DNA from: a virus
Reading direction: 5' to 3' (one strand)
Length of the DNA stretch: 61,777 nucleotides
Virus record (IMG/VR): IMGVR_UViG_3300027779_002131
Span: 1 to 61,777 of that record
Every line of letters begins with the position of its first letter. The stretch's first letter is position 1. Below the pieces are notes generated by a model. The model was not told the DNA's origin and did no database searches. It was given only the letters and a program-made list of their open reading frames with translations. Made by a program: the position numbers and the translations under genes. Below, piece after piece: positions 23,894-32,021 of the stretch.

Positions 23894-24359
23894 CTTCTAA
23901 ATTATTTATTTGAATTTGTGCAAAGCCCATACCATCTACAATGTTGAACTCGCCAGTTGAAGTGTCTTCAACAATGTCACCAACTGATAGTGAATGCATG
24001 TCTCTATATTCACTCACTTCTTTAGTCTTCTTGTTTAAGTAAGTCTTCATCTTAAAGCCACTAACGAAAGCATCAAACGTTTCGTCTGTGTCTGTGTCTT
24101 CGTTGTAGTAGTAACCATTTAGGATTTTGAATACTTCTTCTAATTCGCTATTAACTGGACCTTCAAAGTTAGCAACTTCACATACCTTAGTGTAATGCTC
24201 AAACATATCAGTAGTAAATCCTTCTGAACCTTTATGCATTACTTCCATATGAGCATTGTACTCTGGGTACTTTTCAGAAGTCTTTGTGTGTCCGCCTTCT
24301 GGACCGTTAACAAAGTTGTATACTTCTTCGCTTAGTTTGATTTGGTAAATGTTGTACAT
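23886..24359 (-). CDS. Unknown protein, first gene of the HD-hydrolase operon
   Basis: The product is 157 residues, acidic, and seems cytoplasmic (EVFKILNGYYYNEDTDTDET, VGDIVEDTSTGEFNIVDG). The C-terminal part looks like a small beta-barrel of the kind seen in T4-like phage proteins of unknown role. Overlaps the HD gene by eight bases. A near-consensus sigma70 promoter precedes it. Confidence 0.7.
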   Translation of the reverse strand: MYNIYQIKLSEEVYNFVNGPEGGHTKTSEKYPEYNAHMEVMHKGSEGFTTDMFEHYTKVCEVANFEGPVNSELEEVFKILNGYYYNEDTDTDETFDAFVSGFKMKTYLNKKTKEVSEYRDMHSLSVGDIVEDTSTGEFNIVDGMGFAQIQINNLEVA

Positions 24360-24390
24360 AAATTGCCTTCTTTATTTAATTTATACAACT

Positions 24391-24418
24391 ATTATAGCAA
24401 ATATTGGCAATTTGTCAA
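24391..24418 (-). promoter_or_regulatory. Consensus sigma70 promoter
   Basis: TTGACA and TATAAT with a 16-base spacer, about 30 bases upstream of the ATG at 24359. It drives the HD-hydrolase/SWIM operon. Confidence 0.85.
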
Positions 24419-24458
24419 CCGTTTTCGTAAGGTGTAGACCGTTGATTTTAGTAGGTTT

Positions 24459-25205
24459 TTAAGATTTCTTAACGGTTTTTTGGCTCGGAACTAGCATTTC
24501 TGCCCATTTTATCATGAAATAATAGGTGCCATCTAGTAATCCAAACCTAGCATCACCTGGATTCCAGTGATGATTTGCATGGTATAATTCACCCATCCAA
24601 GGTATAGCAAGTAGTGAACTATTGCGTGGCTTTAATTCTGTTGAGTGCCCTACTAAATTAAGTCCTACTTGGTAAAGATACGATATAGAAATTAGAGATA
24701 CCATTACTTGCCAACTTAAAAAGTATGATACAATCACTTGTAAAGTAATTGCTGTTTCCCAATAGTATTTGGTTTGTTTAGCATATAACCTATCTCTAAG
24801 CATCCAACGAGGTATGTGTCTTATTGGCGGCACTTTGTTAAACACACAGAAGTTATCCCATATACTATGCATATGACCATGAGGGTCGCCTTCTTTATCT
24901 GTGTGAACGTGATGAGATAAATGTACAGCCGCCCAACCCATTGCAGGTTGATTAAGTAATGCTGTGGTACTGCCTAATAAGAATACTTCTAACCATCTAG
25001 GCATTTTCCAACTTCTATGAGAACAATACCTATGTAAGAAGCCAGAAGTAGTAAAACCTGTAAATATTGTAGCACCTACAAATAGTGTTAACCACTCTGT
25101 AAGTGTGAAGTGGAAAACTGTAAAGTATGCAAACAGTAAACTTGCTATCATAAAAATAGTAGTGTGTATCTTACCGTTTTGTTTTCCAAATAGTTTAAAA
25201 AGCAT
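24459..25205 (-). CDS. Acyl-lipid/acyl-CoA delta-9 type fatty acid desaturase
   Basis: The 248-residue integral membrane enzyme has the three histidine boxes of delta-9 desaturases: HRYCSH, HLSHHVHTD and ELYHANHHWNP, which bind the diiron centre. Hydrophobic segments flank them (IFMIASLLFAYFTVFHF, WLTLFVGATIFTGF). It would introduce a double bond into membrane fatty acids, changing host membrane fluidity during infection. Its start directly follows the stop of a small membrane gene. It needs iron and an electron donor, which links it loosely to the iron theme. Confidence 0.9.
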   Translation of the reverse strand: MLFKLFGKQNGKIHTTIFMIASLLFAYFTVFHFTLTEWLTLFVGATIFTGFTTSGFLHRYCSHRSWKMPRWLEVFLLGSTTALLNQPAMGWAAVHLSHHVHTDKEGDPHGHMHSIWDNFCVFNKVPPIRHIPRWMLRDRLYAKQTKYYWETAITLQVIVSYFLSWQVMVSLISISYLYQVGLNLVGHSTELKPRNSSLLAIPWMGELYHANHHWNPGDARFGLLDGTYYFMIKWAEMLVPSQKTVKKS

Positions 25206-25385
25206 TTATTTTACCTTGATAAATTCAATAAGCCCTTCAGCTGTCTCCTTGTATTTCAAAAAACCTCGTTGCATTAATGCATCAATAGTGTTCTCAGAAC
25301 CTGTCCTGACACCACTTTTAAATCCAAAATACAAACCTATCAATGTTCCTATTATGTAAGGAAGTATTATTATATATGGTTCCAT
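25206..25385 (-). CDS. Small membrane protein upstream of the desaturase
   Basis: The 59-residue frame begins MEPYIIILPYIIGTLIGLYFG, one transmembrane segment, followed by a charged helix (ENTIDALMQRGFLKYKETAEG). Its stop abuts the desaturase ATG, which suggests coupled translation. A GAGAGG sequence precedes the start. Function unknown. Confidence 0.7.
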   Translation of the reverse strand: MEPYIIILPYIIGTLIGLYFGFKSGVRTGSENTIDALMQRGFLKYKETAEGLIEFIKVK

Positions 25386-25437
25386 GTATAACCTCTCAAC
25401 TTTAAAAAGTATATTGTATTACTACTTATCATTATTT

Positions 25438-25764
25438 TCAATCTCCAAAGAATGTCGATGGAGCTTTTATTTGCTTAATCTTCTTCCACCACTTGCCTAA
25501 TATGTGTCCCCAAGTTGCCGAAGTGTACTTTTCTTTCAGTGTAATATAGTAAGTATCTGTGGCTGGCAATATAATAGTTTCACCTGCTTTGCCTTCAGTT
25601 CCTTCGTACACAGAGTCTGTTCTAAATTCTATTTTCTTACCGCCGTGGTTGAAATGTAATATAAGCATACCGTCTCTGCCTTCTAATGCATTTATGTTTT
25701 CATATACTTCTAGCATTGCAAAGTCTTCTGCTATCTGATTTATTTTATCAGTGTATTGGCTCAT
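25438..25764 (-). CDS. Unknown protein
   Basis: This 108-residue protein has beta-strand content (MLILHFNHGGKKIEFRTDS, TIILPATDTYYITLKEKY) and a basic Trp-rich end (WGHILGKWWKKIKQIK). No family recognised. The start at 25764 overlaps the upstream stop (ATGA); an in-frame ATG 24 bases earlier is less likely. Confidence 0.65.
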   Translation of the reverse strand: MSQYTDKINQIAEDFAMLEVYENINALEGRDGMLILHFNHGGKKIEFRTDSVYEGTEGKAGETIILPATDTYYITLKEKYTSATWGHILGKWWKKIKQIKAPSTFFGD

Positions 25765-25916
25765 GATATTTCTCCCATGGCTAACCAATCTCTGTAGGAT
25801 AATGGGTCATTTGTGGTGATACGATACTTGTTGTATTCTTCCTTTTTAATTCTTGATGCTTCCATGGTCTTGACCCATTCATCGGAGTTCTTTCTCCATT
25901 GCTCCGAATTATTCAT
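25761..25916 (-). CDS. Small unknown protein
   Basis: This is a 51-residue, charged, helical protein (MNNSEQWRKNSDEWVKTMEA). Start chosen at 25916, five bases after the exonuclease stop; a longer frame would run back into that gene. Function unknown. Confidence 0.6.
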   Translation of the reverse strand: MNNSEQWRKNSDEWVKTMEASRIKKEEYNKYRITTNDPLSYRDWLAMGEIS

Positions 25917-25920
25917 TGAC

Positions 25921-26457
25921 TTATTGTAATATGTTAAAGTGCTTGTATGATTGTTGTACACAGACTGCTTGGTAGTAAGCATCAGCATCTGCACTATGTA
26001 AGTTTTGCTGAATTGCTTTACGTGGATCTGATGGCATCATATTGAATACTGTTCTACAATCCATTATTTGCCAAAATGCCCAACCTTTGTGATATTTAAA
26101 CTGAGTAAACAAGTTCTCTAAAATAACCATATCAAACTGAGGACCTTGACACCAAATTTTATCACAACCAACTAGATACTTGTTTAATTGTGCCGCAAAG
26201 TCACTTAACGGTATCCTGTCCTCATCTGAAAATGCTTCGTCTTGGATATGTTGAGGCTGTTTTGCCCACCATTCTAATGTACTTTCTAGTACACTACGTC
26301 CATCTTCAGTCTGTACGTCTACTGTAGGGCGCCACAGTTGCTTTGTGTGAGGTTCTATACTGTTATACGGATCAAACTTAACTGCACCTACTGAGAGTAT
26401 AACAGCATCAGGCTCTGTGCCTAATGTCTCGATGTCAATCATTGCATGTGTAGCCAT
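25921..26457 (-). CDS. DEDDh 3'-5' exonuclease (DexA/ExoVIII-like)
   Basis: The 178-residue protein has the DnaQ-superfamily motifs: Exo I DIETLGTEPDAVILSVG (Asp and Glu), Exo II in WCQGPQFDMVILENL (Asp), and Exo III HSADADAYYQA (His and Asp), which makes it DEDDh. The 'ILSVGAVKFDP' continuation resembles ExoVIII and T4 DexA. The expected role is degradation or processing of host or phage DNA. It has its own sigma70 promoter at 26481-26508, consistent with early expression. Confidence 0.85.
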   Translation of the reverse strand: MATHAMIDIETLGTEPDAVILSVGAVKFDPYNSIEPHTKQLWRPTVDVQTEDGRSVLESTLEWWAKQPQHIQDEAFSDEDRIPLSDFAAQLNKYLVGCDKIWCQGPQFDMVILENLFTQFKYHKGWAFWQIMDCRTVFNMMPSDPRKAIQQNLHSADADAYYQAVCVQQSYKHFNILQ

Positions 26458-26480
26458 ACGGATACTCCTATAAAAAGTAT

Positions 26481-26508
26481 ATTATACAGGCTTTACAGCA
26501 TTTGTCAA
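26481..26508 (-). promoter_or_regulatory. Consensus sigma70 promoter for the exonuclease operon
   Basis: TTGACA and TATAAT, 16 bases apart, 24 bases upstream of the ATG. The -35 overlaps the stop of the upstream SGNH gene. Confidence 0.85.
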
Positions 26509-27155
26509 GTATTATTTGTTATCTGTCTTGCTAGGATTTTAGTGAATGCTTTATGTGACTGGATGCCAGCATGTCCATCTGGTGTTCTGTCTGTAGGCTT
26601 CCATGTTAACAACTTTATATTGTCGTTCCAAAAGGGTTTTATCATGATTGTATCCGGTATTACAGCATGTATAACTTGTATAACACCTATACTTTTTAGA
26701 TAAAAGTCTGCGTGAGATATAAACAAGTTCATAATTATATCAGCATCGATAGGATCATATACATGCTCAAAGTATGCTTTACTTATATCGTTATCTAGCC
26801 AACTAGCTACTGCTGTTGTATGTTCTGTATAGAATCGACCTGACACATGTTCTGCTATGCGCCACTTATCTGTAGTAGAAGGATCTTCTTGAGGAGTGTT
26901 AATAATACAAGTTCGTTGAGCTGACGACCACATTATTGTTACAATATCACCTTTGTTTATTTTAGATTGTAAAATAGTGTTCCAAATTTGTTTATTGCTG
27001 GAACCAGGTGATCCTAGATTTAATGTACTACATTTAAAAGAGTTTGCTAATAGTTGTGGATATGCAAATAAACTTGGTGCCGGGTTTCTATTGCTATTGC
27101 AATCTTCCATTCCAGTACCATAAGTGTAACTGTCACCGAATGACAATATTCGCAT
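26505..27155 (-). CDS. SGNH/GDSL hydrolase-like protein
   Basis: The 216-residue protein begins MRILSFGDSYTYGTG, block I of SGNH hydrolases with the nucleophile Ser. GSPGSSN supplies the block II Gly, and TPDGHAGIQSH the catalytic Asp-x-His region. Such enzymes cleave acyl esters, often on glycans. It is last in a glycan cassette after two glycosyltransferases (1-base overlap). One of five SGNH-like genes in the window. Confidence 0.75.
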   Translation of the reverse strand: MRILSFGDSYTYGTGMEDCNSNRNPAPSLFAYPQLLANSFKCSTLNLGSPGSSNKQIWNTILQSKINKGDIVTIMWSSAQRTCIINTPQEDPSTTDKWRIAEHVSGRFYTEHTTAVASWLDNDISKAYFEHVYDPIDADIIMNLFISHADFYLKSIGVIQVIHAVIPDTIMIKPFWNDNIKLLTWKPTDRTPDGHAGIQSHKAFTKILARQITNNT

Positions 27156-28039
27156 TATAACTCTAGAACTACATCATCGGGAATAACATCGGCGCCTGCG
27201 TCTAATTGTCCGGCACCTTTAACACCGTCTGGGAATATCATTTTTTCAAACGGATCTTGCGTACCTGCTTGTACATTATCCCACCAGTCTGAATGTTGTC
27301 CTATTTTGTCCAGATACCATGCAATTTTGTATGCAGTTCTAACTCTAGAATTTTGCATGTCTGCATGTCCAAAGTCTGCCGGATCCGATGGATTACCTTC
27401 TGAGTATGACCTAGCCTTGAATGTTTCATCATCGTTGTTACCTGTTAAGTCTGCACGATCATGTAGAAAGTTAATATCAATTCTTTCAAATATATCTAAC
27501 ATGTAAGCAACATGGCTTAACCAAGCATCATTCTGAGAATTCATACTTAAATGATCCATTAATCTAAACCAATCCATTGGAATAATAGGAAGTATAGCAT
27601 AAGGATGTCCTGCATGATTATCATGTGGAGCAAACAATTTGAATTGACCATTTTTGCTTTCAATTTGGTCGTCCCAACCTTGTGTTTCCATTAGTGCATC
27701 ATCATTCCAAAAGAATAACCATTGCCCTGTAGCAGATGAAGCCAGTGTGTTTACATATACATGCAACTTTGAATAACCTAGTGGTTCAAAAATATTTGCT
27801 CTACATTCAACACCTTGCTCTTGCAAGTAAGGAGCAATCTCTTGTTCAATAAAAGGTCGTACTTCTTCGTCATCGTCATCGAGTCCTAATAAAATTTCTA
27901 TTCTAGTTGGATCATTTGCATGACTAATTAGACTTTCTAAACTCTTCTTTAATAGATCAGTTCTTCCTCTAGTAGGTAGTAACACTGATATAACAGTTTT
28001 GTCTATCTTGCTATGAATCTCTTTTACTTCTTCAGCCAT
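27155..28039 (-). CDS. GT-A (GT2-like) glycosyltransferase
   Basis: This 294-residue protein begins with VISVLLPTRGRTDLLKKSLESL, the GT2 nucleotide-binding start, and has the metal motif in WLFFWNDDALMETQGW. The C-terminal half is less typical. Substrate unknown. It overlaps the neighbouring glycosyltransferase and SGNH genes by one base each, so the three form one translation unit. Confidence 0.8.
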   Translation of the reverse strand: MAEEVKEIHSKIDKTVISVLLPTRGRTDLLKKSLESLISHANDPTRIEILLGLDDDDEEVRPFIEQEIAPYLQEQGVECRANIFEPLGYSKLHVYVNTLASSATGQWLFFWNDDALMETQGWDDQIESKNGQFKLFAPHDNHAGHPYAILPIIPMDWFRLMDHLSMNSQNDAWLSHVAYMLDIFERIDINFLHDRADLTGNNDDETFKARSYSEGNPSDPADFGHADMQNSRVRTAYKIAWYLDKIGQHSDWWDNVQAGTQDPFEKMIFPDGVKGAGQLDAGADVIPDDVVLEL

Positions 28040-28920
28040 TATACAGGATCTCCAGTTAATAATTTTCTAATGTTGCCACGGAACGTATAATGTCCAATAT
28101 GATTAAGTGCAGTTCTTGGATCTAACCAAACCTCGCCACCCATTTTTTGCCAACGTCTACAAAATGTGTAGTCTTCTGACAAGTAACGTCTAGTGTCTGG
28201 ATCAATCATTGTATCAAACAATGCATACATGTATTGCTCAAACTTCTGGTCTACATTAATGTCGTTTGCATAACTTAACTCGGTATGCTTGTCAAACATC
28301 TGCTGAATAACATCTTTCTTAATACACATAAAGCCTGTTCCAGCGTCTTTAAGTTTAACTAAATTGTCTTGTATTTGCACTTGCGGAGTTTTGTTGCCTT
28401 TCTCATCTTTTATAAAGTCAAAGTTTACAACATAGTTCGAACTATGCCCTTCAATTGTTTGTGATGTTTCATCTAGGTTTGCCCTTGCGGCGCCAATAAT
28501 ACTTTCCCAATTAACTGCTTTCTTAGGATAAGCACCAACTATAACAGGCTTATCGTATGCAACCATTCTTAACATATCTTCAGGTTCAAATTCAATATCA
28601 GCATCTACAAAAAATAAATGTGTAGCATCTTTATTTTCCATAAAGAAACTAACCAGTGTATTTCTGCCTCTAGTTATTAAACTCTCGTTTGCTAGTGTAC
28701 TAATGGTGTATGGTATATCGTACTTGTTACACATTATAGCAAGTTTCATCATACTTCTAAAGTATGGTTCGCCAAGTTGCCCACCATAACAAGGTGTTGC
28801 AATAAAGATATGCTTTTTCCTAAGAAGACCTACTGGTATCTCAATTTTTTGATCTAACAGTTTGTGCATTACTTCGTCTGTTGCTTCTTGTGGTTGTTTA
28901 TGTGTCTTCTTATTTGCCAT
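28039..28920 (-). CDS. GT-A glycosyltransferase-like protein
   Basis: This 293-residue protein has KHIFIATPCYGGQL at the N-terminus of the domain, THLFFVDADIEFEPEDML (DxD-type metal motif), and IIVGAYPKK-like and SEDYTFCRRW blocks typical of a phage glycosyltransferase family. It may glycosylate virion proteins or modify surface glycans. First of the three-gene cassette. A late-like octamer at 28920-28927 overlaps the start codon, so the real promoter is unclear. Confidence 0.8.
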   Translation of the reverse strand: MANKKTHKQPQEATDEVMHKLLDQKIEIPVGLLRKKHIFIATPCYGGQLGEPYFRSMMKLAIMCNKYDIPYTISTLANESLITRGRNTLVSFFMENKDATHLFFVDADIEFEPEDMLRMVAYDKPVIVGAYPKKAVNWESIIGAARANLDETSQTIEGHSSNYVVNFDFIKDEKGNKTPQVQIQDNLVKLKDAGTGFMCIKKDVIQQMFDKHTELSYANDINVDQKFEQYMYALFDTMIDPDTRRYLSEDYTFCRRWQKMGGEVWLDPRTALNHIGHYTFRGNIRKLLTGDPV

Positions 28921-28984
28921 ATTTATTATTGAATACCTTAATGTAATTGTTAATTGTATTTACGCTTCGGTTGTCGCATATCTG

Positions 28985-29662
28985 CTATATTCTGGTATCT
29001 AGATCACTATAAACGATTGTTGCAAATCGTTCATTAGCCGCAGGGCCAGGGTGGACATCATCATGAGCAAGATCGTTTTTAAAATCCCAGCCTTCTAATG
29101 TATACGAAAGAAATTCTATGTTGTTATTTGTGCAAAGTTGTGCTATAGCAAGTTTATTTTTTTGATAGTTTAAGTCATTATTTATTTTATTTCTAATCCA
29201 TGCATTGTACATGCTGTATAATCTTTTATCAATAACTCCTGTGTTGTTAATAGTTAGTTGTCCTTGCACTCTTTGGAAGAGGTCAGACTTTAATATCTCA
29301 AGTCTGCCTGGAGGCGGTTGTAAATAAACTACATACTTTGGCTTTAGCTCTGGTATCCAATATGAAGCAAATCTAAAACATGTGTCAGGACTACCTGCTG
29401 GCTTAGATAAATTAGCAACGGTAAGATTTCCTTTTTCAGCAAGTCTATAAGGCCAAGTTTTATCCTGATCAACACCAATACCGAATGTAATACTACATCC
29501 TAATGTTATTAAGTCAATATTTTCAAAGTCTTTGCCTCTAAACCCGGCGCTGTTTATTTTATACTGCACTAGTCCTGTTCTATCATTACCAATTTTTTCT
29601 TGTTCAGTTGATGCAAGATAAGGATAACAAGAATAGTTTACTAACGGTGAGTCTGGCTTCAT
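28985..29662 (-). CDS. SGNH-like hydrolase downstream of tRNA genes
   Basis: The 225-residue protein has a block-I variant ITLGCSITFGIGVDQDKTWP with Cys in place of Asp before the serine position, KPAGSPD, and the catalytic HDDVHPGPAANE block at the end. It may be an esterase or acyltransferase on glycans. The true start is 29662; a longer frame extends through the tRNA-Ala gene and is not real. Probably on one late transcript with tRNA-Thr and tRNA-Ala. Confidence 0.7.
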   Translation of the reverse strand: MKPDSPLVNYSCYPYLASTEQEKIGNDRTGLVQYKINSAGFRGKDFENIDLITLGCSITFGIGVDQDKTWPYRLAEKGNLTVANLSKPAGSPDTCFRFASYWIPELKPKYVVYLQPPPGRLEILKSDLFQRVQGQLTINNTGVIDKRLYSMYNAWIRNKINNDLNYQKNKLAIAQLCTNNNIEFLSYTLEGWDFKNDLAHDDVHPGPAANERFATIVYSDLDTRI

Positions 29663-29682
29663 ATAATATCTCAAATAGTACC

Positions 29683-29758
29683 TGGTGGAGCTGATAGGGA
29701 TCGAACCTACGACATCCACGTTGCAAACGTGGCGCTCTCCCAACTGAGCTACAGCCCC
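29683..29758 (-). tRNA. tRNA-Ala(TGC)
   Basis: Acceptor GGGGCTG pairs with CAGCTCC, discriminator A73 and encoded CCA. Perfect anticodon stem CCACG/CGTGG with loop TTTGCAA gives TGC. A G-U pair sits at the third acceptor position; G3-U70 is the alanine identity element. Confidence 0.95.
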
Positions 29759-29765
29759 CAAATTG

Positions 29766-29841
29766 TGGAGCTCGGAATAGGATTCGAACCTACGACCTGT
29801 TGATTACAAATCAACTGCTCTGCCAACTGAGCTATCCGAGC
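29766..29841 (-). tRNA. tRNA-Thr(TGT)
   Basis: Acceptor GCTCGGA pairs with TCCGAGC and CCA is encoded. Anticodon stem GTTGA/TCAAC with loop TTTGTAA gives TGT. It starts about 20 bases after a late octamer. Confidence 0.95.
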
Positions 29842-29861
29842 CTATACATCTTTCTTCTTTT

Positions 29862-29869
29862 TATTTATA
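29862..29869 (-). promoter_or_regulatory. Late promoter TATAAATA before the tRNA pair
   Basis: Perfect octamer about 20 bases upstream of tRNA-Thr; would put tRNA-Thr, tRNA-Ala and the SGNH gene under late control. Confidence 0.65.
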
Positions 29870-29876
29870 GTTTAGC

Positions 29877-29895
29877 AGTTACACGAGTGGTAACT
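29877..29895. other. Hairpin between two minus-strand units
   Basis: AGTTAC pairs with GTAACT around seven bases. The plus strand has a following T run, the minus strand does not, so it is only a weak terminator candidate for the upstream small gene. Confidence 0.3.
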
Positions 29896-29907
29896 TTTTG
29901 GATAGTT

Positions 29908-30075
29908 TTATCTTTCGCCGAATGGCTTTTTAGATACAAATTCATTTAACCGTTCTGCTTCTCTAAGAACTTCGTCAGTGGTTGGCATATCTTCTGGATT
30001 CTTTGCTTTAGCTTGTAATATTTCTTTTGCTTCTTTTACTAAATCTAACCTAATTTCATAAGGGGTTTTTGACAT
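29908..30075 (-). CDS. Small helical protein
   Basis: The 55-residue protein starts MSKTPYEIRLDLVKEAKEIL and is charged and helical throughout. It resembles small T4-like phage proteins of unknown role. Start 30075 is chosen over 30111 because an AAAGGAT site precedes it. A TATAAT-like sequence and a late-like octamer lie upstream. Confidence 0.65.
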   Translation of the reverse strand: MSKTPYEIRLDLVKEAKEILQAKAKNPEDMPTTDEVLREAERLNEFVSKKPFGER

Positions 30076-30158
30076 TTTTAAATCCTTTGATAATGTAATA
30101 TTATATACCAATATTTATCATGGTGTTCATAAAAAGTTATGTATAGCTTTAAGTTGCG

Positions 30159-30166
30159 GATAAATA
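30159..30166 (+). promoter_or_regulatory. Late promoter GATAAATA
   Basis: Lies 47 bases upstream of the small gene at 30214. Confidence 0.5.
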
Positions 30167-30213
30167 CAGTTGCTTAAGAAATTAATTTTAAGTGTTAAAT
30201 TTAATATATTATC

Positions 30214-30441
30214 ATGCCAGTAAAATTCAAACCAAGTGGACGTAAATGGATCAAAGATCCAGTAACAGGAAGGTCATCAAGTAGGTCGGTTCACGAACAT
30301 TTCTATATAAAGAATCAATCAAAAGAAACATTAATTGAAGCTATAAATGATCATAATATAAAGCCTAAAGCCAAACAAAAATGTCGTAACGAATTAGTCA
30401 GACGTGGTGTTAAATTAAATTGGGTTTCTAAATTAGATTAA
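30214..30441 (+). CDS. Small basic protein of the MPVKFKPS type
   Basis: The 75-residue basic protein (MPVKFKPSGRKWIKDPVTGR, then KPKAKQKCRNELVRRGVK) resembles a small protein I recall from T4-like marine phages; function unknown. The basic character suggests nucleic-acid binding. It converges with the metallopeptidase-like gene and overlaps it by four bases. Confidence 0.75.
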   Translation: MPVKFKPSGRKWIKDPVTGRSSSRSVHEHFYIKNQSKETLIEAINDHNIKPKAKQKCRNELVRRGVKLNWVSKLD

Positions 30442-30830
30442 TTCCAGTACTTGTCGTACAACACATACTCTAAATAGTAAGCTTCATTCTCTGATTCAGA
30501 CAGGTGGGCAACCGTTTGCTTTGTATACTTTTTTCTGATATGCTGTTTAACATGTACTAGTTCATGTGCTAAAGTAACTAGCACTTCTTTATACGGTGCT
30601 ACTTCGTATACACCATTAATTTCTAGTCCTTTTGCTAACTCTACAATAATATTGCTAGAGTCGCCATAACATCCTCCGTGACTATTATCGCTAAGTCTTT
30701 TTGTTATACGAACTTCAACATCAATGTCACGTTTTAACCTACCTTTAAAGAAATGATGCAAGCAGTCTACACAATATTGCTCTACTTTCTTTTTATTTGC
30801 TATCTGCCCTGTTATGTAAATGTGAATCAT
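30438..30830 (-). CDS. Zinc metallopeptidase-like protein (HEXXH)
   Basis: The 130-residue protein has LVTLAHELVHVKQHI near residues 88-102, an HExxH zinc motif, and a downstream acidic helix (HLSESENEAYYLEYVLYD) that could give the third ligand. It resembles small phage peptidases of the SprT-like type. No signal peptide. Substrate unknown. Overlaps the PP-loop gene by one base. Confidence 0.7.
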   Translation of the reverse strand: MIHIYITGQIANKKKVEQYCVDCLHHFFKGRLKRDIDVEVRITKRLSDNSHGGCYGDSSNIIVELAKGLEINGVYEVAPYKEVLVTLAHELVHVKQHIRKKYTKQTVAHLSESENEAYYLEYVLYDKYWN

Positions 30831-31942
30831 TACCAGTCAAATTGATAAATGTTACAGGCTTTAGGTTCAACTTCTCTAACACTATTAAGTATTATATCTT
30901 CTAACTCAGTCGGGTCAATGCCTTCAAATTTAGTTAACCTACTAATTTTAGATGCTTTTGCACTAGGCGATCTTCCTTGATCTAGTACACTAGGATTGTA
31001 CCAAGTTGATTCTCTTGCTACATTATACAATGGTATTCTGTAACGTTCATCAAATTCATCGTAATTGCCAGTTTGTGATGCTAAGTGGAATTTTAAGTTT
31101 TCGAATCCTGTGCGTTTTGAAATAGGAAATATGTAATCAAATTCTTCAAAAGACTTGTAATACATTTGTTTGTATACTTCTACATTAGTTTTTACACCAG
31201 TAGTAACTTCTATTACTTTACCAAATGATTCAATAGCGTACTTGTTTTGATAATACCCAGCATATAAAATTTCTGGTGTTAGCAAAAATGGATCTTTAAT
31301 AATATGTATGCCATGTTCTTGTTCTAGTATTGTAAAAGGAGCACTAAAGTTAAAGTAAAAAGTTGGAGATGCCCAACCTATACCGTCCTGAGGAGAGCCA
31401 TCTTCATTTAGATAATGTTTTCTACTTAGAAAAACATTGTTAAAGTCTGCCGAAACTGCTACAGTAGGTGCTTCTCCACCTAACATTAATATTCTATCGT
31501 TAAATTTAGACTTTTTAATTGCGGCAAGTTGTACAGAAATCTGAGGACTCATTGTTCTATAACGTCTAGTATATTCATTTAGATTGTTTTCTAAATGATC
31601 CTTTGCGTCTATGTCTTCAAAATGCAAGTCTAGATCTATTAGCTCTGCAAACTGTGTAGCAGTTAGTACATCATCTGCATTTATTACATTGCCATCCCAA
31701 AGAAATCTAAAGCATACTGCATTAACATCCTTACAGAAGTGTTTAGCCAAGTTTGCAGTGAATTGACTGTCTAATCCTCCACTTAAACAAACAGTAACAC
31801 CTTCTAATGTACTCAATTGTTCTTTAAACAAATTCATTAAGTTTGGTTCACTTGGTTTAGTAAGTATTAGTTTGCTGGTTCCAGCTTCATAATCTAACTC
31901 AAGTGTTGTTGTGTTGCCTATCGATAGTAATGTATTGTCCAT
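30830..31942 (-). CDS. PP-loop ATPase, asparagine synthase-like
   Basis: The 370-residue protein has the PP-loop VTVCLSGGLDSQFTANLAK near residue 55, the signature of ATP pyrophosphatases that adenylate a substrate (asparagine synthase, QueC and relatives). The glutamine amidotransferase domain of asparagine synthase B is missing. Length and C-terminal region fit an asparagine synthase-like enzyme better than QueC. Substrate unknown; amidation of a peptide or glycan precursor is possible. Start 31942 is chosen because the 34 extra codons upstream overlap the plus-strand late promoter. Confidence 0.7.
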   Translation of the reverse strand: MDNTLLSIGNTTTLELDYEAGTSKLILTKPSEPNLMNLFKEQLSTLEGVTVCLSGGLDSQFTANLAKHFCKDVNAVCFRFLWDGNVINADDVLTATQFAELIDLDLHFEDIDAKDHLENNLNEYTRRYRTMSPQISVQLAAIKKSKFNDRILMLGGEAPTVAVSADFNNVFLSRKHYLNEDGSPQDGIGWASPTFYFNFSAPFTILEQEHGIHIIKDPFLLTPEILYAGYYQNKYAIESFGKVIEVTTGVKTNVEVYKQMYYKSFEEFDYIFPISKRTGFENLKFHLASQTGNYDEFDERYRIPLYNVARESTWYNPSVLDQGRSPSAKASKISRLTKFEGIDPTELEDIILNSVREVEPKACNIYQFDW

Positions 31943-31968
31943 TAAAGGTTCTCTATTCAAACGTTTAT

Positions 31969-31976
31969 GATAAATA
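31969..31976 (+). promoter_or_regulatory. Late promoter GATAAATA for the subtilase
   Basis: Leaves a 45-base leader with a TTGGAG ribosome site before the ATG at 32022. Confidence 0.6.
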
Positions 31977-32021
31977 CTTAGTATAAATTGGATCAACCAA
32001 ATACTATTATTGGAGTAAAAC

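Noticed and set aside
28920-28927. Late octamer overlapping the glycosyltransferase ATG
   Set aside because: The start codon overlaps the octamer, so a transcript from it would lack the ATG; left out as a promoter.
28985-29761. Longer reading frame of the SGNH gene beginning MGAVAQLGERHVC
   Set aside because: The extra 33 residues are translated tRNA-Ala sequence; the true start is at 29662.
30830-31942. QueC assignment for the PP-loop protein
   Set aside because: The SGGLDS motif is shared by several families; length and C-terminal region look more like asparagine synthase, and the QueC zinc cysteines are not seen.
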